Shown here piece by piece: positions 10,792 to 19,041 of a DNA stretch of 64,000 nt (the stretch's first letter is position 1; each line of letters begins with the position of its first letter). The stretch is from JAKFDI01 sp036676235 (GTDB lineage: Bacteria; Pseudomonadota; Gammaproteobacteria; Burkholderiales; Burkholderiaceae_C), in contig JAKFDI010000080.1 of assembly GCA_036676235.1 (NCBI GenBank), forward strand, positions 50,037 through 114,036, written 5' to 3'. The position numbers and the translations under genes were made by a program. The notes below the pieces were generated by a model that made no database searches, was not told the DNA's origin, and saw only the letters and a list, made by a program, of their open reading frames with translations.

Positions 10792-11253
10792 ATGAAATTC
10801 CCCGCGCGCATTCCCTTCATCGACAAGCTCGGCATCGAACTGCTGAAGTTCGACGGCGGCGAAGCCGAACTCGCCATCGACACGCAGGACGACCTCTGCA
10901 ACTCCTGGGGCGTGGCCCACGGCGGCGTGGTGATGACGCTGCTCGACGTGGCGATGGCCCATGCCGCGCGCAGCCCTTTGCCGCCCGACCCGAACCGCCC
11001 GCCCGAACAGGAAGTGCCCGAAGGCCGCGGCGTCGCCACCATCGAGATGAAGACCAGCTTCATGCGCCCCGGCCAGGGCCGGCTGCTCGCCAAGGCGAAA
11101 GTGCTTCACCGCACCGCCGCCACGGTGTTCTGCGAAGCCTCCATCTTCGACACCGCGGGCCAGATCGTGGCGCATGCCACCGGCACCTTCAAATGCCTGA
11201 AGGGCCTGCCCGCCGCAGGCCGCCAGATCATGCGGCCGAACGCATCCGACTGA
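10792..11253 (+). CDS. PaaI-family hot-dog thioesterase (second copy)
   Basis: 153 residues from ATG 10792. The hot-dog motif WGVAHGGVVMTLLDVAMAHAA (split here as WGVAHGGVVM and TLLDVAMAHAA, about residues 36-56) and the later segment MKTSFMRPGQGRLLAKAKVL identify a 4HBT/PaaI thioesterase. It differs clearly from the 6084 gene, so it is a paralogue rather than a recent duplicate. It probably hydrolyses an acyl-CoA in the same pathway. It is 26 bases after the peptidase and 28 before the reductase, consistent with one transcript. Confidence 0.83.
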   Translation: MKFPARIPFIDKLGIELLKFDGGEAELAIDTQDDLCNSWGVAHGGVVMTLLDVAMAHAARSPLPPDPNRPPEQEVPEGRGVATIEMKTSFMRPGQGRLLAKAKVLHRTAATVFCEASIFDTAGQIVAHATGTFKCLKGLPAAGRQIMRPNASD

Positions 11254-11281
11254 ATTTCCACCCACACGCAGGAGCCTTGCC

Positions 11282-12301
11282 ATGAATGCAGTGAACCAAC
11301 AGATCCACCTCGTCTCGCGCCCGGAAGGCGAGCCGAGTGCCGCTAACTTCAAGCTGGTGGAGACGCCCGTGCCGACACTGGCCGACGGCCAGGTGCTGGT
11401 GCGCAACCACTACCTCTCGCTGGACCCCTACATGCGCGGGCGCATGAGCGAATCCAAGAGCTATGCGCAGCCGCAGCCGCTGAACGAGGTGATGGTGGGC
11501 GGCACGGCCGGCGAGGTGGTCGAGTCGCGCCATCCCGGCTTCAAGCCCGGCGACCAGGTCGTGGGCAGCGCCGGCTGGCAGCTCTACCAGGCGGTGAACG
11601 CCGCGCAGCCGGGCGTGCTGCGCAAGGTCGACACCTCGAAGGTGCCGCTGTCGGCCTACCTCGGTCCGGTGGGCATGCCGGGCGTGACCGGCTGGTACGG
11701 CCTCCTGAAGATCTGCAAGCCCAAGGCCGGCGAGACGGTCGTGGTGAGCGCCGCCAGCGGCGCGGTCGGCAGCGTGGTCGGCCAGCTTGCCAAGGCGCGC
11801 GGCTGCCGTGCGGTGGGAATCGCCGGCGGGCCGGACAAATGCGCCTACGTGGTCGATGAACTCGGCTTCGATGCCTGCATCGACTACAAGGCGCACAAGG
11901 ACCCGAAGTCGTTGCTGGCGGCGCTGGCCGAGGCCACGCCGAAGGGCGTCGACGGCTACTTCGAGAACGTCGGCGGCGCCGTGCTCGACGCGGTGATGCA
12001 GCGCATGAATGCCTTCGGCCGCATCGCCTTCTGCGGAATGATCTCGGGCTACAACGGCGAGCCGATCCCGATGACAAATCCGTCGCTCATCCTGCTGTCG
12101 CGTCTGACGCTGGAAGGCTTCATCGTGAGCGAACACATGGAGGTCTGGGGCGAGGCGCTGGCCGAACTCGGCGCGATGGCGGCGAGCGGCAAGCTGAAGT
12201 ACCGCGAGACCATCGCGCAGGGGTTGGAATCGGCGCCTGAAGCCTTCCTGGGTTTGCTCAAGGGCAGAAACTTCGGCAAGCAACTCGTCAAGCTGATCTG
12301 A
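11282..12301 (+). CDS. NADP-dependent MDR oxidoreductase (CurA / leukotriene-B4-dehydrogenase-like)
   Basis: 339 residues. The N-terminal pattern QIHLVSRPEGEP...LVRNHYLSLDPYMRGRM is characteristic of zinc-free medium-chain reductases of the CurA/PTGR family, and the cofactor loop VVSAASGAVGSVVGQLAK (about residues 155-172) binds NADP. Members reduce the C=C bond of alpha,beta-unsaturated carbonyls. Here it could reduce an unsaturated catabolic intermediate or detoxify enals. The start ATG 11282 follows AGGAG. Gene order places it in the same catabolic cluster. Confidence 0.88.
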   Translation: MNAVNQQIHLVSRPEGEPSAANFKLVETPVPTLADGQVLVRNHYLSLDPYMRGRMSESKSYAQPQPLNEVMVGGTAGEVVESRHPGFKPGDQVVGSAGWQLYQAVNAAQPGVLRKVDTSKVPLSAYLGPVGMPGVTGWYGLLKICKPKAGETVVVSAASGAVGSVVGQLAKARGCRAVGIAGGPDKCAYVVDELGFDACIDYKAHKDPKSLLAALAEATPKGVDGYFENVGGAVLDAVMQRMNAFGRIAFCGMISGYNGEPIPMTNPSLILLSRLTLEGFIVSEHMEVWGEALAELGAMAASGKLKYRETIAQGLESAPEAFLGLLKGRNFGKQLVKLI

Positions 12302-12311
12302 TGTGTTTGCC

Positions 12312-12414
12312 CCCTCTCCCGCTCGCGGGAGAGGGCTGGGGTGAGAGACGCGGCAGCGCCTGAGCGCGTCCCATCGGCCGCCCCTCACCCAACCCTCTCC
12401 CCAGAGGGAGAGGG
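12312..12414. repeat. Paired CCCTCTCCC hairpins (widespread Gram-negative intergenic repeat)
   Basis: Two strong stem-loops: CCCTCTCCCGC/GCGGGAGAGGG with a 2-nt loop (12312-12335) and CCCTCTCCC/GGGAGAGGG with loop CAGA (12393-12414). They are joined by GGGGTGAG and its complement-like CCCCTCACCC, forming an overall dyad. This is a repeat type common in proteobacterial intergenic regions and distinct from the other element in this window. It may act as a terminator or mRNA stabiliser after the MDR gene. Confidence 0.75.
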
Positions 12415-12437
12415 CTTCAGCTTCGTTGGAGGTTCAG

Positions 12438-14075
12438 ATGAACGCCACGCACCAAGTCTTCAACCAGCCCGAACCGCTCACCGCCTACAACGCCTTCACC
12501 GGCAACCGCCCGCTGCAGGACGCGCTGGCCTTCAACGCGCCCATGCTCGCCACCGACGAGCTGCAGCAACTCGGCATGGCGGTCGGCAGCGAGGCGATGC
12601 AGACGCACGCCCGCCTCGCCAACACCCACACGCCGCAACTGCACACCCACGACCGCTTCGGCCACCGCACCGACCGCGTCGAATTCCACCCGAGCTACCA
12701 CGCGCTGATGGAGATCGCCTGCAGCGCCGGCCTGCACGGCACGCCCTGGGCCGGCGCCCCGCACGACCACGTGCGCCGCGCCGCCGGCTTCATGCTCTTC
12801 ACCGAGGCCGAAGCGTCCACGCTGTGCCCCATCTCGATGAGCTACGCTGCCGCGCCCAGCCTGCGCGCCAACCCCGGCCTTGCCGCCGACTGGCTGCCCA
12901 AGCTCACGCAGCGCAGCTACGACCCGAACTTCGCGCCCGCCGCGGCCAAGACCGGCGTGACCATGGGCATGGGCATGACCGAGAAGCAAGGTGGCTCGGA
13001 CGTGCGCGCCAACACGACCCAGGCCGTAGCCGATGGCCGCGACGACTGGGGCGAGCGATTCCTGCTCACCGGCCACAAGTGGTTCTTCTCGGCGCCGATG
13101 TGCGACGCCTTCCTCGTGCTCGCGCAATCGAAGGCGGGCCTGTCGTGCTTCTTCCTGCCGCGCTGGCTGCCCGACGGCGCGCAGAACGCCATCCGCATCC
13201 AGCGCCTGAAGGACAAGCTCGGCAACAAGGCCAACGCCAGTTCCGAAGTCGAGTTCGACGGCGCACAGGCTTGGCTCGTCGGCGAGGAAGGGCGCGGCAT
13301 TCCGCAGATCCTCGAGATGGGCACGATGACCCGGCTCGACTGTGCCCTCGGCACCAGCGGCCTGATGCGCCAGTCGCTCGCGCTTGCGCTCGATCACACC
13401 GCGCAGCGCCAGGCCTTCGGCAAGCCGCTGATCGACCAGCCGCTGATGCGCAACGTGCTCGCCGACCTGGCGCTGGAGAGCGAGGCCGCCACGGCGCTCG
13501 CACTGCGCCTCGCGCGCACGCTCGACCAACCGGTGGACGCGCATGAATCGCTGATGCGCCGCCTGCTCACACCGGTCGCCAAGTTCTGGATCTGCAAGCG
13601 CGGCGCTGCCTTTGCTCAGGAGGCGATGGAGTGCCTCGGCGGTAACGGCTATGTGGAAGAGGGCGGCGAGGGCGTGCTGGCGCGCATCTACCGCGAGATG
13701 CCGGTCAACTCGATCTGGGAAGGCGCCGGCAACATCATGGCGCTCGACTTGCTGCGCGCCCTGCGAAAGGGCGACATGGCCGAGGCGCTGGCCGCCGAAC
13801 TGGCGCCGGCGCGGGGTGCGAACGCGACCTTCGATCGTTTCGCCGATGCCTTGCCGCAGCGGATCGACGCCGCCGCGGCCGAGAGCGATGGCCGCCGCCT
13901 TGCGCAGGACGTGGCGCTTGCCGCGCAGGCGGCGCTGTTGAAGCAGCACGCCCCCGACTTCGTGTTCGATGCCTTCTGCGCCTCGCGCTTCGGCGCCGAC
14001 TGGGGCCAGACCTTCGGCACGCTGGCCTCGTCCACCGATTTCGATTCCATCCTGCAGCGCGCGATGCCGCGTTGA
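12438..14075 (+). CDS. AidB-type acyl-CoA dehydrogenase
   Basis: 545 residues from ATG 12438 (an in-frame TTG at 12426 is less likely). The N-terminus HQVFNQPEPLTAYNAFTGN and the motifs GMGMTEKQGGSDVRANTT, RLKDKLGNKANASSEVEFDG and ECLGGNGYVEEG match AidB, the E. coli adaptive-response flavoprotein related to isovaleryl-CoA dehydrogenase. Members bind FAD; true acyl-CoA dehydrogenase activity varies. In this setting, after an acyl-CoA dehydrogenase, thioesterase and reductase, a catabolic role is at least as likely as DNA-alkylation protection. Confidence 0.88.
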   Translation: MNATHQVFNQPEPLTAYNAFTGNRPLQDALAFNAPMLATDELQQLGMAVGSEAMQTHARLANTHTPQLHTHDRFGHRTDRVEFHPSYHALMEIACSAGLHGTPWAGAPHDHVRRAAGFMLFTEAEASTLCPISMSYAAAPSLRANPGLAADWLPKLTQRSYDPNFAPAAAKTGVTMGMGMTEKQGGSDVRANTTQAVADGRDDWGERFLLTGHKWFFSAPMCDAFLVLAQSKAGLSCFFLPRWLPDGAQNAIRIQRLKDKLGNKANASSEVEFDGAQAWLVGEEGRGIPQILEMGTMTRLDCALGTSGLMRQSLALALDHTAQRQAFGKPLIDQPLMRNVLADLALESEAATALALRLARTLDQPVDAHESLMRRLLTPVAKFWICKRGAAFAQEAMECLGGNGYVEEGGEGVLARIYREMPVNSIWEGAGNIMALDLLRALRKGDMAEALAAELAPARGANATFDRFADALPQRIDAAAAESDGRRLAQDVALAAQAALLKQHAPDFVFDAFCASRFGADWGQTFGTLASSTDFDSILQRAMPR

Positions 14076-14085
14076 GAAAGCCTCC

Positions 14086-15015
14086 ATGAACGACCTCATC
14101 CTCCACCACTACGCCGGCTCGCCCTTCTCCGAGAAGGTGCGCCTCGTCTTCGGCCTGAAGCAGCTCGCCTGGCAGTCGGTGACGGTGCCCAACATGCTGC
14201 CCAAGCCCGACGTCGTGGCGCTCACCGGCGGCTATCGGCGCACACCCTTTCTGCAGATCGGCGCCGACGTGTATTGCGACAGCGCCCTCATGTGCCGCGT
14301 CATCGACCGGCTGCATCCCGAGCCGCCGCTGTATCCGGTGGAGGCGACCGGCGCGCAGCACCTCATCGCGCAGTGGGCCGATTCCACGCTCTTCTGGACG
14401 GTGATCCCGTACACCATGCAGCCGGCTGGCCTCGCGCAACTGTTCAAGGGTGCGCCGCCGGAGGCGATGCAGGCCTTCGCCGCAGACCGCGCCGCGATGA
14501 GCAGCGGCATGCGGCGCATCCATCCCACGATGGCCGCGAGCCAGCTTGCGAGTTACCTGCCGCAGCTCGACGACATGCTGAGCGACGGGCGCGCCTTCCT
14601 GCTCGGTGAGCAAGCATCGATCGCCGATTTCTCGGTCTATCACTGCCTCTGGTTCATCCGCCGCGCGCCGACGCTGGCCGGCATCCTCGATCCGTTCACG
14701 CGGCTTGCTGCGTGGCGCGAGCGCATGAAGGCCTTCGGCCAGGGCCGGCCGGAAGAGCTGCCCGCCGCCGAGGCACTGCGGTTGTCGGCCACCGCGTCAT
14801 CACATGCGGCCTGCACCGTGCAGCCCGGCCTCGGCTTCGAGGCCGGCGCGACCGTCAGCGTCACGCCCGTCGACTACGCGCTCGATCCGGTGGAAGGAAC
14901 GCTCGTCGGCCTCGACCACGACGAAGTGGTGATCGAACGCCGCGACGAACGCGCGGGCACGGTGCACGTGCACTTCCCGCGCATCGGATTCCACATCAAG
15001 AACATCACGAACTGA
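14086..15015 (+). CDS. Glutathione S-transferase-family protein with C-terminal extension
   Basis: 309 residues from ATG 14086, 10 bases after the AidB-like gene. The N-terminal thioredoxin-fold domain (LILHHYAGSPFSEKVRLVFG, then RRTPFLQIGADVYCDSALM with the glutathione-contacting cis-Pro and Ser region) is followed by an all-helical domain. The protein is about 90 residues longer than a standard GST: the last part (from about residue 235) is a beta-rich segment ending FPRIGFHIKNITN, of unknown role. Many Burkholderiales carry this fused form beside acyl-CoA genes. Substrate unknown. Confidence 0.82.
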   Translation: MNDLILHHYAGSPFSEKVRLVFGLKQLAWQSVTVPNMLPKPDVVALTGGYRRTPFLQIGADVYCDSALMCRVIDRLHPEPPLYPVEATGAQHLIAQWADSTLFWTVIPYTMQPAGLAQLFKGAPPEAMQAFAADRAAMSSGMRRIHPTMAASQLASYLPQLDDMLSDGRAFLLGEQASIADFSVYHCLWFIRRAPTLAGILDPFTRLAAWRERMKAFGQGRPEELPAAEALRLSATASSHAACTVQPGLGFEAGATVSVTPVDYALDPVEGTLVGLDHDEVVIERRDERAGTVHVHFPRIGFHIKNITN

Positions 15016-15028
15016 AACGGAGACACGC

Positions 15029-15937
15029 ATGAAGAACTTCCAGGGCCGCACAGCCGTCATCACCGGCGCCGCCTCGGGCTTCGGCTTCGAGGCCTCGCGC
15101 ATCGCAGCCGGCTTCGGCATGAACGTCGTCATGGCCGACGTGCAGCAGGACGCACTCGATCGTGCCGCGCCCGAGATCGAATCGCTCGGCGCCAAGGTGC
15201 TGCCGTTCCGGCTCGACGTGTCCAAGGCGGCCGAGGTCGAGGCGCTGGGTGCGGCCACCTTCGAGCGCTTCGGCGCCCCGCATTTCGTCTTCAACAACGC
15301 CGGCGTCGGCGCGGGCGGGCTGATCTGGGAACACACGCTCAAGGACTGGGAGTGGCTGGTCGGCGTCAACCTGATGGGCGTGGCCCACGGCGTGCGCGTG
15401 TTCACGCCGATGATGCTGGAAGCGGCAAAGAAGGACCCGGCCTACGAGGGCCACATCACCAACACCGCGTCGATGGCCGGCATGCTCAACATGCCCAACA
15501 TGGGCGTCTACAACGTCACCAAGCATGCGGTGGTGTCGCTGTCGGAGACGCTGTACCAGGACCTCGGCCTCGTCACCGACCAGATCCACGCCTCGGTGCT
15601 GTGCCCGTACTTCGTGCCCACCGGCATCCACACGAGCGAGCGCAACCGCCCGGCGGCCATGCACAACGCCGAGGCGCCGCCGACGAAGAGCCAGCTCATC
15701 GCCCAGGCCATGACCGACAAGGCGGTGAGCAGCGGCAAGATCACCGCGGCCACCATCGCGCAGCGCGTGTTCGACGCGGTGCGCGAAGGCAGCTTCTACG
15801 TCTTCAGCCACCCGCATGCGCTGGCCGGCGTGCAGACGCGGCTCGACGACATCGTCAATGTGCGCAACCCGAGCGATCCGTTTGCCGCACGGCCGGAGAT
15901 CGGCGCGCAGTTGCGCGCCACCTTGCGCGTGGACTGA
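15029..15937 (+). CDS. Short-chain dehydrogenase/reductase
   Basis: 302 residues. Classical SDR features: cofactor motif TGAASGFG (residues 12-19), NNAG (about 90), the catalytic Ser in NTASMAG, and Tyr161-x3-Lys165 in YNVTK. Asp at the end of the second strand (VMADVQQDAL) favours NAD over NADP. It is longer than the usual 250 residues because of a C-terminal segment (FYVFSHPHALAGVQTRLDDI). It is 13 bases after the GST gene, so co-transcribed. Likely oxidises a hydroxyacyl intermediate or an alcohol; substrate not inferable. Confidence 0.88.
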   Translation: MKNFQGRTAVITGAASGFGFEASRIAAGFGMNVVMADVQQDALDRAAPEIESLGAKVLPFRLDVSKAAEVEALGAATFERFGAPHFVFNNAGVGAGGLIWEHTLKDWEWLVGVNLMGVAHGVRVFTPMMLEAAKKDPAYEGHITNTASMAGMLNMPNMGVYNVTKHAVVSLSETLYQDLGLVTDQIHASVLCPYFVPTGIHTSERNRPAAMHNAEAPPTKSQLIAQAMTDKAVSSGKITAATIAQRVFDAVREGSFYVFSHPHALAGVQTRLDDIVNVRNPSDPFAARPEIGAQLRATLRVD

Positions 15938-16030
15938 CCCACCCCCTACGCGCTTCGCGCGCCCCCTCAAGGGGGCAACGCCAGCGGACCGGCAAAGCCG
16001 GATCCGCGACGTTTGCTTGATAGCGGGTCG
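15938..16030. repeat. Three-hairpin intergenic repeat
   Basis: Directly after the SDR stop: CGCGC-TTC-GCGCG, GCCCCCT-CA-AGGGGGC and CCGGC-AAA-GCCGG in succession. This belongs to the same general family as the elements at 1804, 4160, 8490 and 22995 (CCCCC-AAGGGGG core), in the Comamonadaceae style. It separates the catabolic block from the barrel gene and may terminate transcription, although no T-tract follows. Confidence 0.65.
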
Positions 16031-16086
16031 CCGCGAAGGGCTGTGGGTACCATCCGCGCTTTGCCGATTCCCGCCTGCTGCTCCCC

Positions 16087-17586
16087 ATGCCGAAGATCCC
16101 GATGACCCGCCTGTGCGCGGCGCTGCTCGCCCTCTCGTTCGCCGGGGCAGCCACGGCGCAGGCCGATGCACAAGAGCCGCTGGCCGTGCGGCCCACGCAC
16201 GTGCGCCTCGGGTTGGAGAAGGTGAAGCTGCCCGGCGGCGAATCGGTGGGGCTCGTCGGCGCGAGCTATCTGCTGGACATCGGCCACGGCTTCTCGGTCG
16301 GTCCCACCGTTCATGGCGCCATCACCGGCCGGCGCGGCGGGCTGTTCGTGCTCGGCGCCGAGGCGAACTGGCGCCATCGCTTCGGGCGCGGCCCGATCTC
16401 GATCGAAGCCGGCCTCTTCGCCGGTGCCGGCGGCGGTGGCGGCGCGCCGACGGGCAACGGTCTGATGCTGCGCCCGCACGTCGACCTGCTGTGGGACTTC
16501 GGCCGCTATCGCGCGGGCATCTCGCTGTCGCAGGTGCGCTTCGCGCAATCGGGCATCGACAGCCGCCAGATCGGCCTGGTGTGGACGGCCGACTCCGACT
16601 TCCGCTACGTGCCGGCCGAGCGCATCGGCACGAACAGCATCACCAGCGGCCGCTCCGGCGTCGGCGTCGACCGGGTGCAGGCGGTCGTCGGCAGCTACTT
16701 CCCGGCGTCGCGCTCCAAGCGCGTCAACGGCGAGCCACTGCCGTCGAAGATCGGCCTGATCGGCGCGCGCTTCGAACAATCTCTCGGCGGGCATGCGTAC
16801 TGGGGCATCGAGACCAACGGCGCGGCCAGCGGCGGCGTGGCGGGTTACGCCGAGCTGCTGGCAACGCTCGGCACCGAAGCATTGTTCTGGGACCGGCGCC
16901 TGGCGTTCGGCACGCGCGCAGCGCTCGGCATGGGCGGCGGCGGCGGGGTGGACACCGGCGGCGGCCTGCTCGCCAAGGGGTCGGTCTACGGCACGCTGCG
17001 GCTCTCGCGCGACATCGGCTTGACGCTCGAAGGCGGCATTGCGGCGGCGCCCAACGGCGACTTCCGCGCGAGCTTCGGCTCGGCCTCGCTCACCTTCATC
17101 CTCGACGACCCGTACAACGTGCGCGTGCCGGCGCGCACCACACGCACCGAGTGGGCGCTCGGCGTCGAAGGCTCCGACGCGCTGCGCCGCGACGGCAACA
17201 CGCAGCCGATGAAGACCATCGCGCTCAAGGTCAACCGCTTCATGACAGCGCACACCTACCTCACCGGCCAGACGCGCAGCGCCTTCAGCGGCGATGCGGG
17301 CGGCCATGTCGTCGGCTTGATCGGCGCCGGCGCGCGCGTGCCCTTCGGCTCGCGCTGGCACGCCGGCGCGGAGATGCTGGTCGGCACGGGCGGCGGCGGC
17401 AATGTGGACACCCGCGGCGGTGCACTGATCCAGCCGACCGCCTACGTGGGCTTCGACATCACGCCGGCCGTGGCGTTGCGCGTGACGGCGGGGCGCCTGA
17501 AGTCCCTGCGCGGCGAACTCGACAGCAGCACCGTCGGCGTCGGCGCGGTGTTCTCGTTCGGCGTCGCCTCGCGCGGCTTCCGCTGA
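16087..17586 (+). CDS. Putative outer-membrane beta-barrel protein with triplicated Gly-rich motif, unknown function
   Basis: 499 residues with a signal peptide (cleavage near ATA-QADA, residue 24) and many alternating amphipathic strands ending in an aromatic-rich C-terminus (FSFGVASRGFR). No family recognised. A striking motif recurs three times: GAGGGGGAPTGNG (about residue 113), GMGGGGGVDTGGG (about 281) and GTGGGGNVDTRGG (about 433). Each is preceded by a strand containing G(A/T)xxxxG and followed by a strand such as LIQPTAYVGFD. The roughly 150-170-residue spacing suggests an internal triplication. Probably an outer-membrane protein; porin, adhesin or lipid-related roles are all open. 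Confidence 0.7.
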   Translation: MPKIPMTRLCAALLALSFAGAATAQADAQEPLAVRPTHVRLGLEKVKLPGGESVGLVGASYLLDIGHGFSVGPTVHGAITGRRGGLFVLGAEANWRHRFGRGPISIEAGLFAGAGGGGGAPTGNGLMLRPHVDLLWDFGRYRAGISLSQVRFAQSGIDSRQIGLVWTADSDFRYVPAERIGTNSITSGRSGVGVDRVQAVVGSYFPASRSKRVNGEPLPSKIGLIGARFEQSLGGHAYWGIETNGAASGGVAGYAELLATLGTEALFWDRRLAFGTRAALGMGGGGGVDTGGGLLAKGSVYGTLRLSRDIGLTLEGGIAAAPNGDFRASFGSASLTFILDDPYNVRVPARTTRTEWALGVEGSDALRRDGNTQPMKTIALKVNRFMTAHTYLTGQTRSAFSGDAGGHVVGLIGAGARVPFGSRWHAGAEMLVGTGGGGNVDTRGGALIQPTAYVGFDITPAVALRVTAGRLKSLRGELDSSTVGVGAVFSFGVASRGFR

Positions 17587-17596
17587 GGTAAAGGTG

Positions 17597-18865
17597 ATGA
17601 CCCCGGTGGTGATCGTCGGCGGCGGCCCGGCCGGTCTGATGGCCGCGCAGGTGCTGGCCGAGGCCGGCGCTACCGTCGACCTGTACGACGCCATGCCCTC
17701 GGTCGGCCGCAAGTTCCTGCTGGCCGGCAAGGGCGGCCTGAACCTCACGCATTCGGAAGCCTTCGACACCTTCACCGGACGCTTCCGCGAACGACACGCG
17801 GTGCTCGAACCGCTGCTGCGCGACTTCGGCCCCGGGGCGCTGCGCGCGTGGGCACAAGGCCTCGGCGTTGACACCTTCGTCGGCACTTCGGGCCGCGTGT
17901 TTCCCAAGGATCTGAAGGCGGCGCCGCTGTTGCGCGCCTGGCTCGCGCGGCTGCGGCAATCCGGCGTGCGTTTCCACATGCGGCACCGCCTCGTCGGCCT
18001 GGCGCGTGACGGCGAGGCGGGTTTCGCGCTGCGCTTTGCCACGCCGCAGGGTGAATCGACGCTGGCAAGTGCGACGGTGCTGCTCGCCCTCGGCGGTGCG
18101 AGCTGGCCGCAACTCGGTTCGGACGGCGCCTGGGTGCCGCTGCTCGGCGATCTTGGCATCGAGGTCGTGCCGCTCGCGCCGTCGAACTGCGGCTTCGTCG
18201 TCGGGCGGGTTGATGAAGCCGGCGTGCTGCAGCGCGGATGGAGCGAACACCTTCGCAGCCGCTTCGCCGGTCAGCCGATGAAGAACGTGGCGCTGGCTTT
18301 CACTGGTGCCGATGGTGCGCGCTTCTCGCAGCCGGGCGAATTCGTCATCACCGATGACGGCGTCGAAGGCAGCCTGGTCTATGCCGCCTCGGCGCCGCTG
18401 CGCGAGGCCATCACGGCGCAGGGCGGTGCGGTGGCCGAGATCGATCTGCTGCCTGCTCGCAGTGCCGCCTTCGTGCAAGAAGAACTGCTGCGCCCGCGCG
18501 GCTCGCGCTCCTTGTCGACGCACCTCAAGAGCCGGCTCGGCATCGACGGCGTCAAGGCCGCGCTGCTGCGCGAGCTGCTGCCGCGCGCGAGCTTCGACGA
18601 CCCCGCGGCCCTGGCGCGCGGCATCAAGGCCTTGCCGCTGCCGCTGGTGGCGGCGCGGCCCGTGGCCGAGGCGATCAGCAGCGCCGGCGGCGTGCGCTTC
18701 GAGGCGCTGGCCCCTGGCCTTATGGCCGCGGGCTGCCCCGGCCTCTTCATTGCCGGCGAAATGCTCGACTGGGAAGCACCCACCGGCGGCTACCTGCTGA
18801 CCGCCTGCATGGCGACTGGTCGCGCGGCGGCACAGGCCGTCTTGCGCCGAATTGCAGCGCGTTAG
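17597..18865 (+). CDS. BaiN/HI0933-like FAD-dependent oxidoreductase
   Basis: 422 residues from ATG 17597 (GTG 17594 directly before is an alternative). The N-terminal dinucleotide fold VVIVGGGPAGLMAAQVLAEA is followed by the family hallmark GRKFLLAGKGGLNLTHSE. The C-terminal FAD contact LFIAGEMLDWEAPTGGYLL confirms the BaiN/HI0933 flavoprotein family (TIGR03862-type). Some members reduce bile-acid enones; most are uncharacterised. It is 10 bases after the barrel gene, so they may be co-transcribed, although no functional link is evident. Confidence 0.88.
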   Translation: MTPVVIVGGGPAGLMAAQVLAEAGATVDLYDAMPSVGRKFLLAGKGGLNLTHSEAFDTFTGRFRERHAVLEPLLRDFGPGALRAWAQGLGVDTFVGTSGRVFPKDLKAAPLLRAWLARLRQSGVRFHMRHRLVGLARDGEAGFALRFATPQGESTLASATVLLALGGASWPQLGSDGAWVPLLGDLGIEVVPLAPSNCGFVVGRVDEAGVLQRGWSEHLRSRFAGQPMKNVALAFTGADGARFSQPGEFVITDDGVEGSLVYAASAPLREAITAQGGAVAEIDLLPARSAAFVQEELLRPRGSRSLSTHLKSRLGIDGVKAALLRELLPRASFDDPAALARGIKALPLPLVAARPVAEAISSAGGVRFEALAPGLMAAGCPGLFIAGEMLDWEAPTGGYLLTACMATGRAAAQAVLRRIAAR

Positions 18866-19041
18866 CGCGCTTCGTGACTAATCGCGCAGTCGACGCGCGC
18901 AGGCGCCGACAAGGCCGCAGGCGCGACACGGTGCAGCACTAGCATCCGCGCTGCCGCGGCAGTACGTGCGGTTCGTGTGCCGGTCCGCCCGCATCGGGAA
19001 GGGCTGGTGTCGTCAACCCGATCGTCCAAGGAAATAGCGCA
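18866..19041. other. Intergenic region before the orphan helical protein
   Basis: Contains a small GCGCG-TTAG-CGCGC hairpin directly after the flavoprotein stop and an otherwise unremarkable leader with AAGGAAA upstream of ATG 19042. No clear -35/-10 pair was seen. Confidence 0.4.
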
